DNA from: JAVBUY01 sp031552735
GTDB lineage: Bacteria; Bacillota; Clostridia; Christensenellales; Aristaeellaceae
DNA length: 42,906 nt
Direction: 5' to 3'
Assembly: GCA_031552735.1 (NCBI GenBank)
Contig: JAVBMF010000068.1
Coordinates: 1 to 42,906 of the forward strand
The notes under the pieces were generated by a model. That model was not told where the DNA came from and ran no database searches. It worked only from the letters and a program-made list of their open reading frames with translations. This document shows, piece by piece, positions 7,788 through 16,119 of this stretch (position 1 is the first letter of the stretch; the number at the start of each line of letters is the position of its first letter). Made by a program: the position numbers and the translations under genes.

Positions 7788-7798
7788 TGTGCTAGAAT
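7770..7798 (+). promoter_or_regulatory. Promoter of the GH94 phosphorylase gene
   Basis: CAGACA (7770-7775) and TAGAAT (7793-7798) are 17 bases apart, and TGC before the -10 gives an extended -10. The predicted start lies about 25 bases before the ATG at 7832, leaving room for the AGAGGG ribosome-binding site. The -35 is only a partial match. Confidence 0.5.
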
Positions 7799-7831
7799 AA
7801 ATCCGAAATTGCGTGAAAGAGGGCCAACTGT

Positions 7832-10222
7832 ATGCGCTACGGCTACTTTGACGATGCCAGGCGGGAGTATGTGATCGACCGTGTGGACGTGCCGGTCAGC
7901 TGGACCAACTATTTGGGTACCGAACAAACCTGCGCGGTGATTTCACACAACGCGGGCGGATATCTATTCCATCAGTCGCCGCAGTATCACCGCGTGACGC
8001 GCTTTCGCCAGAACGGCGTCCCGCTGGATCGCCCGGGACACTACGTGTACCTGCGCGACGCCTGCGACGGCGACTATTGGTCGATCTCCTGGCAGCCGGT
8101 TGGCAAGCCGCTGGGTCAGGCGGCGTACACCTGCCGCCATGGGTTGTCGTATAGCCGCTTTGCCTGTGACTACAGGGGCATCCATGCCGAACAGTTGCTG
8201 TTTATCCCGCGCGGCGACACCTGCGAGCTGTGGGATGTGACCATCCGCAATGACGGCGACACCCCGCGTGAGATGGATGTGTTCGCGTACTGCGAGTTTT
8301 CTTTCCACCACATCGAGATGGACAACCAGAACCTGCAAATGAGTCTGTACGCGACGGGCAGCAGTTTTACCGATGGCATCGTTGACTACGATTTGTATTA
8401 TGAAGAGTTCGGGCATCAGTTCTTCACCTGCTGGCCCAAGCCGGATACCATCGACACGATGCGCGATAGCTTCATCGGCATCTATCGCAGCGAAACCAAC
8501 CCGCTGGCGGTAGAGAGCGGCCGGTGCTCCGGCAGCGCCGAACTGGGCGGAAATCATTGCGCGGGCACGCAACAGCGTGTCGTGATCCTGCCCGGCCAAA
8601 CCGTGCGCATCGTCTACATGCTGGGCGAGGGCGGACACGAGGCAGGAAAAACCACGCGCGCGAAATACAGCGACTTTGCCGCTGTAGACGCCGCGTTTGC
8701 CGAGCTGGCGGCGTTCTGGCAGGAGAAACTGGAACGCCTGCACATCGACACGCCGCATCAGGGCATGAACGCCATGCTCAATACCTGGACACTGTACCAG
8801 GCCGAGACCAATGTGAATTTCTCACGCTTTGCGTCGTTTATTGAGGTGGGCGGGCGCACCGGCTTGGGCTACCGCGACACCGCACAGGACGTAATGTGCG
8901 TGCCGCACACCAATCCGGGCAAGTGCCGCCAGCGCATTGTGGAGCTGATGCGCGGGCTGACGCAGGCGGGCTATGGCCTGCATCTGTTCGACCCGGAGTG
9001 GTTCAATCCGCAAAAGAAACGGCAATCTTTCAAATCGCCGACGGTGGTGCCAACGCCCAACGCCGCCGACGTGGTGCACGGGCTCAAGGACACCTGCTCG
9101 GACGACGCGCTGTGGCTAGTGCCCGCTGTGTGCGAGTATGTGAAGGAGACCGGCGAGTTTACGCTGTTTGACGAAGTGATCTCCTATGCCGACGGCGGCG
9201 AGGGCACCGTGTGGGAGCACCTGACGCGCATTCTGGATTTCTCTGCCGAACAGGTGGGCGCGACCGGCATCTGCAAGGGGCTGCGCGCCGACTGGAATGA
9301 CTGCCTGAACCTTGGCGGCGGCGAGAGCGCGCTCACGTCTTTCCTGCACTATTGGGCGATGGACGCCTTTGTCGAGGCGGCGCGGTATCTGGGCAAGCAA
9401 GCCGATGCCGATAAATATATCGCGATCATGGCCAAGGTGAAGCAGGCTTGCGACACGCACCTGTGGGATGGCGACTGGTACATTCGCGGCATCACCGCCA
9501 AGGGCGTGAAGATCGGCACGCAGGCCGACCAAGAGGGCAAGGTGCATCTGGAGAGCAATACATGGGCGGTGATCTCCGGCGTGGCCGACGACGAGCGCGC
9601 GAAAAAGGCGATGGACGCGGTGGATGCGCACCTGTATACGCCGTGGGGCATCCAGCTCAACGCGCCGTCGTATGGCACGCCCAACGACGACATCGGCTTT
9701 ATCACGCGCGTGTACAAGGGCATCAAGGAAAACGGCGCGATCTTTAGCCACCCCAATCCGTGGGCGTGGGTGGCCGAGGCGCGGCTGGGGCACGGTACCC
9801 GTGCGATGAAGTTCTATGACGCGCTGCTGCCCTATAACCAAAATGACAAGATTGAGGTGCGGCAGTCGGAACCGTACACCTATTGTCAATTCGTTATGGG
9901 ACGCGAGCACACAGCCCATGGCCGCGCGCGGCATCCGTGGCTGACCGGCACCGCAGGGTGGGCGTACTTTGCCGCCACGCACAGCATGCTGGGCATCCGC
10001 CCGGGCTTTGACACACTGACCATTGATCCCTGCGTTCCATCGGATTGGCCGGGATTTTCGGCGGTGCGTGTGTGGCGCGGCGCGACGTTCCATATTGAAG
10101 TGCGCAACCCAAACAGCGTCGAAAAGGGTGTCGCGGCGATTTTTCTGGATGGCGCGCAGGTGACAGACATCCCTGTGCAAGCAAATGGCAGTGAGCACAC
10201 CGTGCAGGTTGTGCTGGGATAA
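7832..10222 (+). CDS. chbP: GH94 phosphorylase, N,N'-diacetylchitobiose phosphorylase type
   Basis: This 796-residue cytosolic enzyme of glycoside hydrolase family 94 phosphorolyses a beta-linked disaccharide to a sugar 1-phosphate and a free sugar. It resembles Vibrio proteolyticus chitobiose phosphorylase (801 residues) along its whole length and cellobiose phosphorylases much less. Shared stretches include VISHNAGGY, RFASFIEVGGRTGLGYRDT, SPTVVPTP, GLKDTCSDD, KGLRADWNDCLNLGGGES and ENGAIFSHPNPWAWVAEA. The general acid is expected in DWND (residues 487-490). The C-terminus has the usual beta-sandwich cap. No signal peptide is present, so the substrate must be imported; no transporter is adjacent. 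The next gene is a phosphohexomutase, which fits use of the 1-phosphate product. Specificity for GlcNAc rather than glucose is inferred. Confidence 0.88.
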   Translation: MRYGYFDDARREYVIDRVDVPVSWTNYLGTEQTCAVISHNAGGYLFHQSPQYHRVTRFRQNGVPLDRPGHYVYLRDACDGDYWSISWQPVGKPLGQAAYTCRHGLSYSRFACDYRGIHAEQLLFIPRGDTCELWDVTIRNDGDTPREMDVFAYCEFSFHHIEMDNQNLQMSLYATGSSFTDGIVDYDLYYEEFGHQFFTCWPKPDTIDTMRDSFIGIYRSETNPLAVESGRCSGSAELGGNHCAGTQQRVVILPGQTVRIVYMLGEGGHEAGKTTRAKYSDFAAVDAAFAELAAFWQEKLERLHIDTPHQGMNAMLNTWTLYQAETNVNFSRFASFIEVGGRTGLGYRDTAQDVMCVPHTNPGKCRQRIVELMRGLTQAGYGLHLFDPEWFNPQKKRQSFKSPTVVPTPNAADVVHGLKDTCSDDALWLVPAVCEYVKETGEFTLFDEVISYADGGEGTVWEHLTRILDFSAEQVGATGICKGLRADWNDCLNLGGGESALTSFLHYWAMDAFVEAARYLGKQADADKYIAIMAKVKQACDTHLWDGDWYIRGITAKGVKIGTQADQEGKVHLESNTWAVISGVADDERAKKAMDAVDAHLYTPWGIQLNAPSYGTPNDDIGFITRVYKGIKENGAIFSHPNPWAWVAEARLGHGTRAMKFYDALLPYNQNDKIEVRQSEPYTYCQFVMGREHTAHGRARHPWLTGTAGWAYFAATHSMLGIRPGFDTLTIDPCVPSDWPGFSAVRVWRGATFHIEVRNPNSVEKGVAAIFLDGAQVTDIPVQANGSEHTVQVVLG

Positions 10223-10237
10223 GAAAGGGGAAAGAAC

Positions 10238-11653
10238 ATGATCAAATTTGGTACGGGTGGCTGGCGCGCGCTGATCGGCGAGGACTTTATCAAGGAGAAT
10301 GTGCAGCTGCTGACGCAGGCGGTCGCCAATATCATCCAGCAGCGCAAGCTGGCCGATCGCGGGTTTGTGGTGGGCTATGACCGCCGCTTTATCTCCGACA
10401 AGGCAGCGCGATGGGTGGCCGAGGTGCTGGCCGGAAACGGCGTAAAGGTTTTCTTTATGGACAAGATCGCGCCGACGCCGCTGGTGATGTATACCGTCAA
10501 GCAGCTCAACACGCCGTATGGTTGTGCGGTGACCGCCAGCCACAACCCGGCGGACTATAACGGCATCAAGCTGTTCACCGAGGGCGGCCGCGACGCCACC
10601 GAGGAAATTACCGATGTGATCGAGGCGGAAATCGCCAAAATGACGCCTGCGGACGTGCGGGTTACGCCCTTTGCCGAGGGCATCCATAGCGGCATCATCG
10701 TGCCCACCGACCTGTTCAATGACTACATTGATACCATTCTCGGCATGATCGACACCAAGGCGATCCGCGACAAGAAGCTGAAGGTCGTGCTGGATCCGAT
10801 GTATGGCGTGTCGAAAACCTCGCTGCAAACCATCCTGATCACCACGCGCTGCGAGCTGGAGATCATTCATGACCGTCACGACACGCTGTTCGGCGGTCGC
10901 CTGCCTTCGCCCAGCGCGTCCACGCTGCGCCAGATGGAAAACATGGTGGTGGAAAAAGGCTTTGATATTGGCATCGGCACTGATGGCGACGCCGACCGCC
11001 TGGGCATTAGCGATGAGAAGGGCAACTTCATTCACCCCAACGATATTCTTGCGCTCTTATACTACTATCTGCTCAAGTACAAGGGCTGGCGCGGCGATGT
11101 GGTGCGCAACGTCGCCACCACGCACCTGCTGGACCGCATTGCCGAGGGATTCGGTCAGAAGTGCTACGAGGTGCCGGTGGGCTTCAAGCACATCTCCAGC
11201 AAGATGGAGGAGACCGACGCGCTGATCGGTGGCGAGAGCTCCGGCGGCCTGACCATTCGCGGCCACATCAAGGGCAAAGACGGTGTGTTTGCCGCCAGCC
11301 TGCTCATCGAACTGCTGTGCATTACTGGCAAGCACCTGTCCGACCTGCTGGACGACATCCACGCGCAGTTCGGCGATTTCCACATGGAGGAAGGCAACTA
11401 TGCCTTTACCCAGCAGGTCAAGGACGCGCTGTATGACAAGCTGTTTGTCAAGCGCGAAGTGCCCGACTTTGGCCTGAAAATTGCGCAGATTCGCTATGAC
11501 GACGGCATGAAGGTGTACTTTGAGGACGGCGGCTGGATCATCTGCCGCTTCTCGGGCACCGAGCCGCTGATGCGCATTTTCTGCGAGATGAAGGACAAGG
11601 CGCGCGCCGAAAAGGTGCTTGGACAGATGACCACGTTCCTGGGCATCGCATAA
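10238..11653 (+). CDS. Alpha-D-phosphohexomutase (phosphoglucomutase/phosphomannomutase family)
   Basis: This 471-residue mutase interconverts hexose 1-phosphate and 6-phosphate. The four family elements are present: the phosphoserine loop TASHNPADYNG (S101), the metal-binding loop GTDGDADRLGI, the sugar-binding loop GGESSGGLTIRG, and the phosphate-binding loop RFSGTEPLMRIF. The sugar loop is closer to the glucose/mannose-type GEESGG than to GlmM-type GEQSGH. The gene begins 15 bases after the GH94 phosphorylase, with AAGAAAGGGGAAAG before the ATG, and both are followed by one terminator, so they form an operon. The inferred role is to pass the phosphorylase product into glycolysis or amino-sugar metabolism. 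Confidence 0.9.
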   Translation: MIKFGTGGWRALIGEDFIKENVQLLTQAVANIIQQRKLADRGFVVGYDRRFISDKAARWVAEVLAGNGVKVFFMDKIAPTPLVMYTVKQLNTPYGCAVTASHNPADYNGIKLFTEGGRDATEEITDVIEAEIAKMTPADVRVTPFAEGIHSGIIVPTDLFNDYIDTILGMIDTKAIRDKKLKVVLDPMYGVSKTSLQTILITTRCELEIIHDRHDTLFGGRLPSPSASTLRQMENMVVEKGFDIGIGTDGDADRLGISDEKGNFIHPNDILALLYYYLLKYKGWRGDVVRNVATTHLLDRIAEGFGQKCYEVPVGFKHISSKMEETDALIGGESSGGLTIRGHIKGKDGVFAASLLIELLCITGKHLSDLLDDIHAQFGDFHMEEGNYAFTQQVKDALYDKLFVKREVPDFGLKIAQIRYDDGMKVYFEDGGWIICRFSGTEPLMRIFCEMKDKARAEKVLGQMTTFLGIA

Positions 11654-11678
11654 ACAAAAGCATACGAAAATCTCCTAA

Positions 11679-11707
11679 AGATTCTCTGGAAACAGGGAAT
11701 CTTTTTT
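11679..11707 (+). terminator. Intrinsic terminator after the phosphorylase-mutase operon
   Basis: AGATTCTCTG and CAGGGAATCT form a 10-bp stem with one mismatch around a GAAA loop, followed directly by a run of T. It ends the GH94/mutase operon. Confidence 0.8.
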
Positions 11708-11761
11708 GTGCGGCGAACGTTATTTGGTAGGAAGCTCATGGCGAAAAAAGGAGCGGTGGCT

Positions 11762-12481
11762 ATGCGGAGGATGCGGTTCACTGGTTGCCTGATACTGGTG
11801 TGCATGCTGGCACTTATGCCGGTGCTGTCGGCGCAGGCAGCCGACATGTACCCGAATGGGCGCGTATTCGGCGTGGTGTCCAATGTTTCAGTCAACCTGC
11901 GCGAAAAACCCAGCTTGTCGGCGCGTGTTCTGGGCTCCTTCGCGCGCGGCACCTGGCTGGAGATTGTCAACGAAACCTTCGATGGACAATTTTACGAGGT
12001 CTTTACCCTCAGCGGGACGCATGGCTACATGATGACCAGTCTGCTCAACAGAGACGGATGCGCCGTGAATGCGATTGCTATGGTCATCGGCACCGGCGGC
12101 TATGTCAACTTGCGCCGCGCACCGACCACGAACGCGTCGGTGATCCAGCGCGTGCCGGTCGGCAACACGGTCGAGGTGCTGGAATACGGCATGATCTTTG
12201 CGCGCGTGCGGGCAGAGAACGGCAATGTGGGCTATATGTCCGCCGGATTGCTGCGTATGCCCGGCCAGATCGAATGGGAGGAGACCTATATTACCTCCAA
12301 GAATGGCGGCAAGGTGAATCTGCGCAGTGGTCCGGGCATAAAGTACGCGCCGGTGGGCAGCTATAAGCCGGGCACCAAGATCATCGTGCTGATTCGCGGC
12401 ACGAACTGGCACAAGGTGGCTATCGGCAACCAGCTCGGCTATATCGGTGCGGAATACGTGGGCAATCCATATTGGAAATAG
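11762..12481 (+). CDS. Secreted protein with three bacterial SH3 domains
   Basis: This 239-residue protein starts with a signal peptide (RRMRFTGCLILVCMLALM, then VLSAQA-AD as the likely cleavage site). Three SH3b units follow, each with the family's NLR motif: VSVNLREKPSLSARVLG, GYVNLRRAPTTNASVIQ and GKVNLRSGPGIKYAPVG. No catalytic domain is attached. SH3b repeats usually bind cell wall peptidoglycan, so a wall-associated role is inferred. ATG 11762 is chosen because AAAGGAG lies nine bases upstream. ATG 11738 in the same frame would add eight residues and is possible. The gene stands between two terminators, so it is a single transcription unit; its own promoter was not identified. Confidence 0.85.
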   Translation: MRRMRFTGCLILVCMLALMPVLSAQAADMYPNGRVFGVVSNVSVNLREKPSLSARVLGSFARGTWLEIVNETFDGQFYEVFTLSGTHGYMMTSLLNRDGCAVNAIAMVIGTGGYVNLRRAPTTNASVIQRVPVGNTVEVLEYGMIFARVRAENGNVGYMSAGLLRMPGQIEWEETYITSKNGGKVNLRSGPGIKYAPVGSYKPGTKIIVLIRGTNWHKVAIGNQLGYIGAEYVGNPYWK

Positions 12482-12500
12482 CGCCATACGCTGTGCTGGA

Positions 12501-12528
12501 AGAACCGCTCTCGGGCGGTTCTTTTTTT
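12501..12528 (+). terminator. Intrinsic terminator after the SH3 protein
   Basis: AGAACCGC and GCGGTTCT form a perfect 8-bp stem around TCTCGG, followed by seven T. Confidence 0.88.
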
Positions 12529-12530
12529 GC

Positions 12531-12559
12531 TTGCCATGGGGCTGGCGACAAGGTACAAT
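12531..12559 (+). promoter_or_regulatory. Promoter of azlCD
   Basis: TTGCCA (12531-12536) and TACAAT (12554-12559) are separated by exactly 17 bases. The start would fall about 30 bases before azlC. GAAGGAGG precedes the azlC ATG. Confidence 0.7.
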
Positions 12560-12594
12560 GTACAATCAAAAAGCAGTTTTGAAGGAGGCCCGGC

Positions 12595-13338
12595 ATGGAA
12601 AAAGATACAAGCAAGCGCAGCGCATTTTTCGCGGCGCTCAAGGCCTCTGTGCCGGTGCTGTGGGGATACCTAGCAATCGGCACGACGTTTGGGTGCTTGC
12701 TGACAGCGACCACGGGCTATGGCTGGCCGCTGGCCTTGCTGATGAGCCTGACGGTCTATGCGGGCGCGATGCAGTTTCTGGCAGTGCAGCTGATCGCCAG
12801 CGGCACAGGCATTATGCAAATCGCGGTGATCACTTTTTTGGTCAACGCGCGGCACATGGTCTATGGCCTGTCACTGTTTGACCAGTTTGACCGCGTGGGG
12901 CGCGGCAAGCCGTATGCGATCTTTGCGCTGACCGATGAGGCGTATGCGCTGCTGGTTGGCGCGCCGCCGCCACAGGGGTGCGATCCGGGCACCTATACGC
13001 TCTGTGTATCGTGGATGTGCCATGCCTACTGGGTGTTGGGCAGTGTGCTGGGTGCGCTGCTGGGCGAGTTTATTCCGTTTGACACGCGCGGCATCGATTT
13101 TGCGCTGACCGCGCTGTTTCTAGTGATTCTGGAGGGGCAGTGGCGGCAGTTTCGCACAAAGACGCCCTTTGTGGTGGGCGCGGGCTGCGGTCTGGTCGCG
13201 CTGGCCATCGCCGGACCGCAGCGCATGCTGCTGGTGGCGGTGGCGATCATTGCGGCGTTGCTCATTGCGCTTAGGCCACGGCTGGAGGCGCAGCTCACCC
13301 TGCAAGACGCGGCATCTGACAAGGAGGGAGCGGCATGA
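12595..13338 (+). CDS. azlC: AzlC family branched-chain amino acid exporter, large subunit
   Basis: This 247-residue membrane protein is the large subunit of the AzlCD exporter. Family motifs are GYLAIGTTFG in the first membrane segment, MSLTVYAGAMQFLAV, and FLVNARHMVYGLSL. The remaining segments are hydrophobic helices ending near residue 228, with a short polar tail. In B. subtilis AzlCD exports branched-chain amino acid analogues such as 4-azaleucine. Related pairs export other amino acids, so the substrate is uncertain. Its stop overlaps the azlD start (ATGA), the usual arrangement. Transcription is predicted from the promoter at 12531-12559. Confidence 0.92.
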   Translation: MEKDTSKRSAFFAALKASVPVLWGYLAIGTTFGCLLTATTGYGWPLALLMSLTVYAGAMQFLAVQLIASGTGIMQIAVITFLVNARHMVYGLSLFDQFDRVGRGKPYAIFALTDEAYALLVGAPPPQGCDPGTYTLCVSWMCHAYWVLGSVLGALLGEFIPFDTRGIDFALTALFLVILEGQWRQFRTKTPFVVGAGCGLVALAIAGPQRMLLVAVAIIAALLIALRPRLEAQLTLQDAASDKEGAA

Positions 13339-13679
13339 GCGGACAGGTTCTTTCCGGCGGGACGCTGGTAGCCGCCGTCGCCGTGATGGCGCTGGTCACG
13401 CTGGCCACGCGCGCGTTCCCGTTTCTGGTGTATCGCGGCGGACGCAAGCCCTCCGCATGGGTGCTGTATCTGGGGCGCGTGCTGCCGCCAGCGATCATCG
13501 CGCTGTTGGTCGTGTACTGTCTGAAAGCGACGCAGGTTTGGCGCTTTCCCTATGGCATTCCTGAGGCGATCTGCTGCGTGGCGGCGCTGCTGCTGCAAGC
13601 CTGGCGCAAGAATGCGATGCTGAGCATCGGCGTCAGCACGGTGCTCTATATGCTGCTGATACAATTTGTGTTTGTGTAA
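13335..13679 (+). CDS. azlD: AzlD family small exporter subunit
   Basis: This 114-residue integral membrane protein has about four hydrophobic segments. LVTLATRAFPFLVYRG near residue 22 and GRVLPPAIIALLVVYCL are typical of AzlD. It acts with AzlC as a two-subunit exporter. The ATG overlaps the azlC stop, with GGAGGGAGC as the ribosome-binding site. No clear terminator was seen after it. Confidence 0.9.
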   Translation: MSGQVLSGGTLVAAVAVMALVTLATRAFPFLVYRGGRKPSAWVLYLGRVLPPAIIALLVVYCLKATQVWRFPYGIPEAICCVAALLLQAWRKNAMLSIGVSTVLYMLLIQFVFV

Positions 13680-13726
13680 CTGTATGCGTTGGCACGCGGC
13701 GGGACAGACTGTGTTGCGTGTTATGC

Positions 13727-13755
13727 TTGTTCGATGCGCCGAAGTGTGGTATGAT
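13727..13755 (+). promoter_or_regulatory. Promoter upstream of the THUMP protein and division cluster
   Basis: TTGTTC (13727-13732) and TATGAT (13750-13755) are separated by 17 bases. It would produce a leader of about 65 bases before ATG 13827. As no strong terminator was seen until 22120, this promoter may serve the whole division cluster, but internal promoters cannot be excluded. Confidence 0.6.
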
Positions 13756-13826
13756 ATAGTGTCGAATTTTGGATATGTTTGACAAACTGTGCGGGCGGAC
13801 AGTGTCGCCCGGAAAGACGAGAAAGC

Positions 13827-14783
13827 ATGAAGAAAGATTACCTGCTCACCTGCGTGCCCGGCATGGAGCGTCAGGTGGAAACGCTGCTTCGGCGCGAACC
13901 CCGGCTGGTGGTCGGGCAGGTTGGCGAAGGCGCGATTCAGGTCAAGTGTGAGACAGAACCGAATTTTTCGTATATCCAGCACGCGTTTTCCGTGCTGTAT
14001 GTCGTTACGGGCGTACAGTCGCTGGACGAGGCGGTCAAACGGCTGCTGCTTGCCGGGGACTGGCTGGACCGCATGCCGTATGAGCGGCTTACGGGCAAGA
14101 GCTTCCGCATCGTCACCATGGATCGCGACCGGTTGGTGCCGGTGGATATGGAACATCTGGTGCTGCTGGAGCGCGTGATCGTGGAGCACACCGGTATGCG
14201 CGCCTCACGCGAGCGACCTGATGTGGAACTGTGGCTGTGGCGCAGGCCGGGTGGTGCGACGGTGTTTGGATGGCGGCTGAAAACACACAAGCGCAAAAAA
14301 GCCGAAGGCGCGCTGCGCGATGACTTGTGCGCCATTGCCGCGTCGCTGGCAAAGGCGGGCGGCAAGCGCGCGCTGTGCGTCGATGCGCAGGATAACGAGG
14401 GACTGCTGCGCGCGCTGAAAGCATCGGGCGTAAAGCAGCTGACCGCGCTATGCGACAGCGCGCAGAGCGCGCGCACCGTATCGGGACGCATCCCCGGCTT
14501 GCGCACGGTGGACGGCAGTCTGTCCAGCATGCCCGTGCCCGACGCGTCGCAGGACGCGGTGGTCGCGCGGCTTTCCGCCGGGGTTGAGGCGTCGCTGCCC
14601 GCGGGCTTTGCGGAGATTGCGCGCGTACTGACCGCGCGCGGCCGCGCCGTTGTGCTTGCGTCCGATGGACTGATCGAATACGCGCTGGGTGCCGCCGAAG
14701 GGCTTGAGCCCATCGACCGTTTTGACTGGCAGCACGGCGGCAAACGCCACGCGCTGTGGGTGATCGAGCGCACCGAAGCCTAA
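13827..14783 (+). CDS. THUMP-domain protein with a methyltransferase-like, apparently degenerate, C-terminus
   Basis: This 318-residue protein resembles the THUMP RNA methyltransferases in architecture. The middle region matches THUMP: SFRIVTMDRDRLVPVDM, then ERVIVEHTGMRASRERPDVEL, then TVFGWRLKTH. The following 150 residues look like a Rossmann methyltransferase by position (LRDDLCAIAASLAKAGGKRALCVDA, then PVPDASQDAVVARLS). However, the expected glycine-rich SAM motif and the (N/D)PPY catalytic motif are both missing. It may be an RNA-binding protein that has lost activity. ATG 13827 is chosen; a TTG at 13779 in frame is less likely. No strong ribosome-binding site is seen. It precedes the HlyD-like gene by 39 bases. 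Confidence 0.6.
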   Translation: MKKDYLLTCVPGMERQVETLLRREPRLVVGQVGEGAIQVKCETEPNFSYIQHAFSVLYVVTGVQSLDEAVKRLLLAGDWLDRMPYERLTGKSFRIVTMDRDRLVPVDMEHLVLLERVIVEHTGMRASRERPDVELWLWRRPGGATVFGWRLKTHKRKKAEGALRDDLCAIAASLAKAGGKRALCVDAQDNEGLLRALKASGVKQLTALCDSAQSARTVSGRIPGLRTVDGSLSSMPVPDASQDAVVARLSAGVEASLPAGFAEIARVLTARGRAVVLASDGLIEYALGAAEGLEPIDRFDWQHGGKRHALWVIERTEA

Positions 14784-14822
14784 TCCGAGCCGACGAGAAT
14801 CCAAGCGAGAGGAGGAACGCGG

Positions 14823-16103
14823 ATGCAGCGAAAACCACAGCCGCGCCAGGCGCAGCGACGTCCACAACCGACACGGTCGCGGAAGAAAACGTCCGGCGTA
14901 CGCGTTCAGCCGCGCTTTTTCCTGTTTTTCGTGTTGATTGTCCTGGTGGTTGTGCTGGTGTGGCGCGGCCTTGCGCTGCTGGCATCGCCCGGCATGCGCA
15001 CCGGTTCCGCTATGGTGCAGGAGAACATCATCGGCAGCCAGTTCCAGGGCGAAGCGGTGATCGTGCGCGACGAAACCCTAACTGACGCCGAGAGCATCAC
15101 GCGCATTGACTTTGTCGCGGAGGAAGGCTCGCGCGTGTATAAAGGCAATGTGCTGTGCCAAGTGTATTCATCCGGCTATAACCAGACCGAGATCAGCCGC
15201 TTGGAAAGCTATCGCGAGCGCATCAAAGAATATCATCGCAGCACGGTGATACACAATTACTCCGATCCGCAGTTGGAGCGGCTGGATGACACGATCTCGA
15301 CGCTGGCGCTGGGCGTGCGCACACAGGTGCAGGGCGACGGCGCGGGCAACCTGACCAACACCGAAAAGCAACTGACCGCCGCCATGACGCAGCGGCAAAC
15401 GTATTTGCGCCAGAAATACCCGGACGACCAGCAGCTTTCCTCGCTCTACGATGAGGAAACACGCCAACTGCGTAAAATTGACAGTTGGACGACCACCTTC
15501 GTCGCGCCGCTGGAGAGCTTGGTCAGCTTTTATACCGATGGGTACGAGTTAAGCGTCAACGCGCAGACCTATGCCGATATGTCGCCCACCGCAGTGCGCG
15601 CCGTACTGGCGGGGCAAAAGCTGGACATTGATACCGTTTCGCGCGGCCGCCAGCCAATCTTCCGCACGGTCAAGACCAATGTTTGGTTCGCGCTGGTCAT
15701 CAGCCACGAAAAGAACTGGAACCCGATTGTCGGGCAAACCTATAAAATGCAGCTCGAAGGCTTCGACAGCTATCTGGTCAATGCGGTGGTCGAATCCTTT
15801 ACACGCGCAAGCGGGGATTTGCTGGTGCGCATGCGCATTGACGCTGAAGTGCGCCCGGTGCTGAATATCCGCACCTGTCGCGTGGTGGTGGGCGAGTTTG
15901 TCGATGGTCTGTCGGTGCCGCTAAACGCGCTGCACTACGAAAACGAGATGATCGGCGTCGTGGTGCGCAACGCGCACTTGCCGGGCGGCGGCATGTTCGT
16001 GCCGGTGGTGGTGATCAGTCAGGATGCGAATACAGCGTTCATCCGCCCGGTATCCGCCGGATCGCTAAGTTCCGGACAGGAGATCATGACCTTTGACCAA
16101 TAG
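14823..16103 (+). CDS. HlyD-like single-pass membrane protein upstream of the division genes
   Basis: This 426-residue protein has a very basic N-terminus (about 30 residues rich in Arg, Gln and Pro), one membrane segment (FFLFFVLIVLVVVLVW, residues about 33-48) and a large extracytoplasmic part. The latter has a lipoyl/barrel-sandwich-like start (GEAVIVRDETLTDAES, then EEGSRVYKGNVLCQVY), a helical hairpin (residues about 120-220) and a returning beta region, as in periplasmic adaptor proteins. No ABC transporter or outer partner is adjacent. In Clostridia, proteins of this type commonly lie just before yggS-sepF, so a link to the division envelope is plausible but unproven. CGAGAGGAGG precedes ATG 14823. 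Confidence 0.75.
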   Translation: MQRKPQPRQAQRRPQPTRSRKKTSGVRVQPRFFLFFVLIVLVVVLVWRGLALLASPGMRTGSAMVQENIIGSQFQGEAVIVRDETLTDAESITRIDFVAEEGSRVYKGNVLCQVYSSGYNQTEISRLESYRERIKEYHRSTVIHNYSDPQLERLDDTISTLALGVRTQVQGDGAGNLTNTEKQLTAAMTQRQTYLRQKYPDDQQLSSLYDEETRQLRKIDSWTTTFVAPLESLVSFYTDGYELSVNAQTYADMSPTAVRAVLAGQKLDIDTVSRGRQPIFRTVKTNVWFALVISHEKNWNPIVGQTYKMQLEGFDSYLVNAVVESFTRASGDLLVRMRIDAEVRPVLNIRTCRVVVGEFVDGLSVPLNALHYENEMIGVVVRNAHLPGGGMFVPVVVISQDANTAFIRPVSAGSLSSGQEIMTFDQ

Positions 16104-16119
16104 CGAAGGAGGTGAGCGG

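Noticed and set aside
9116..11035. Long open frame on the minus strand opposite the GH94 and mutase genes
   Set aside because: It is a shadow of GC-rich codon use; the plus strand encodes two well-matched enzymes and the minus product has no recognisable domain.
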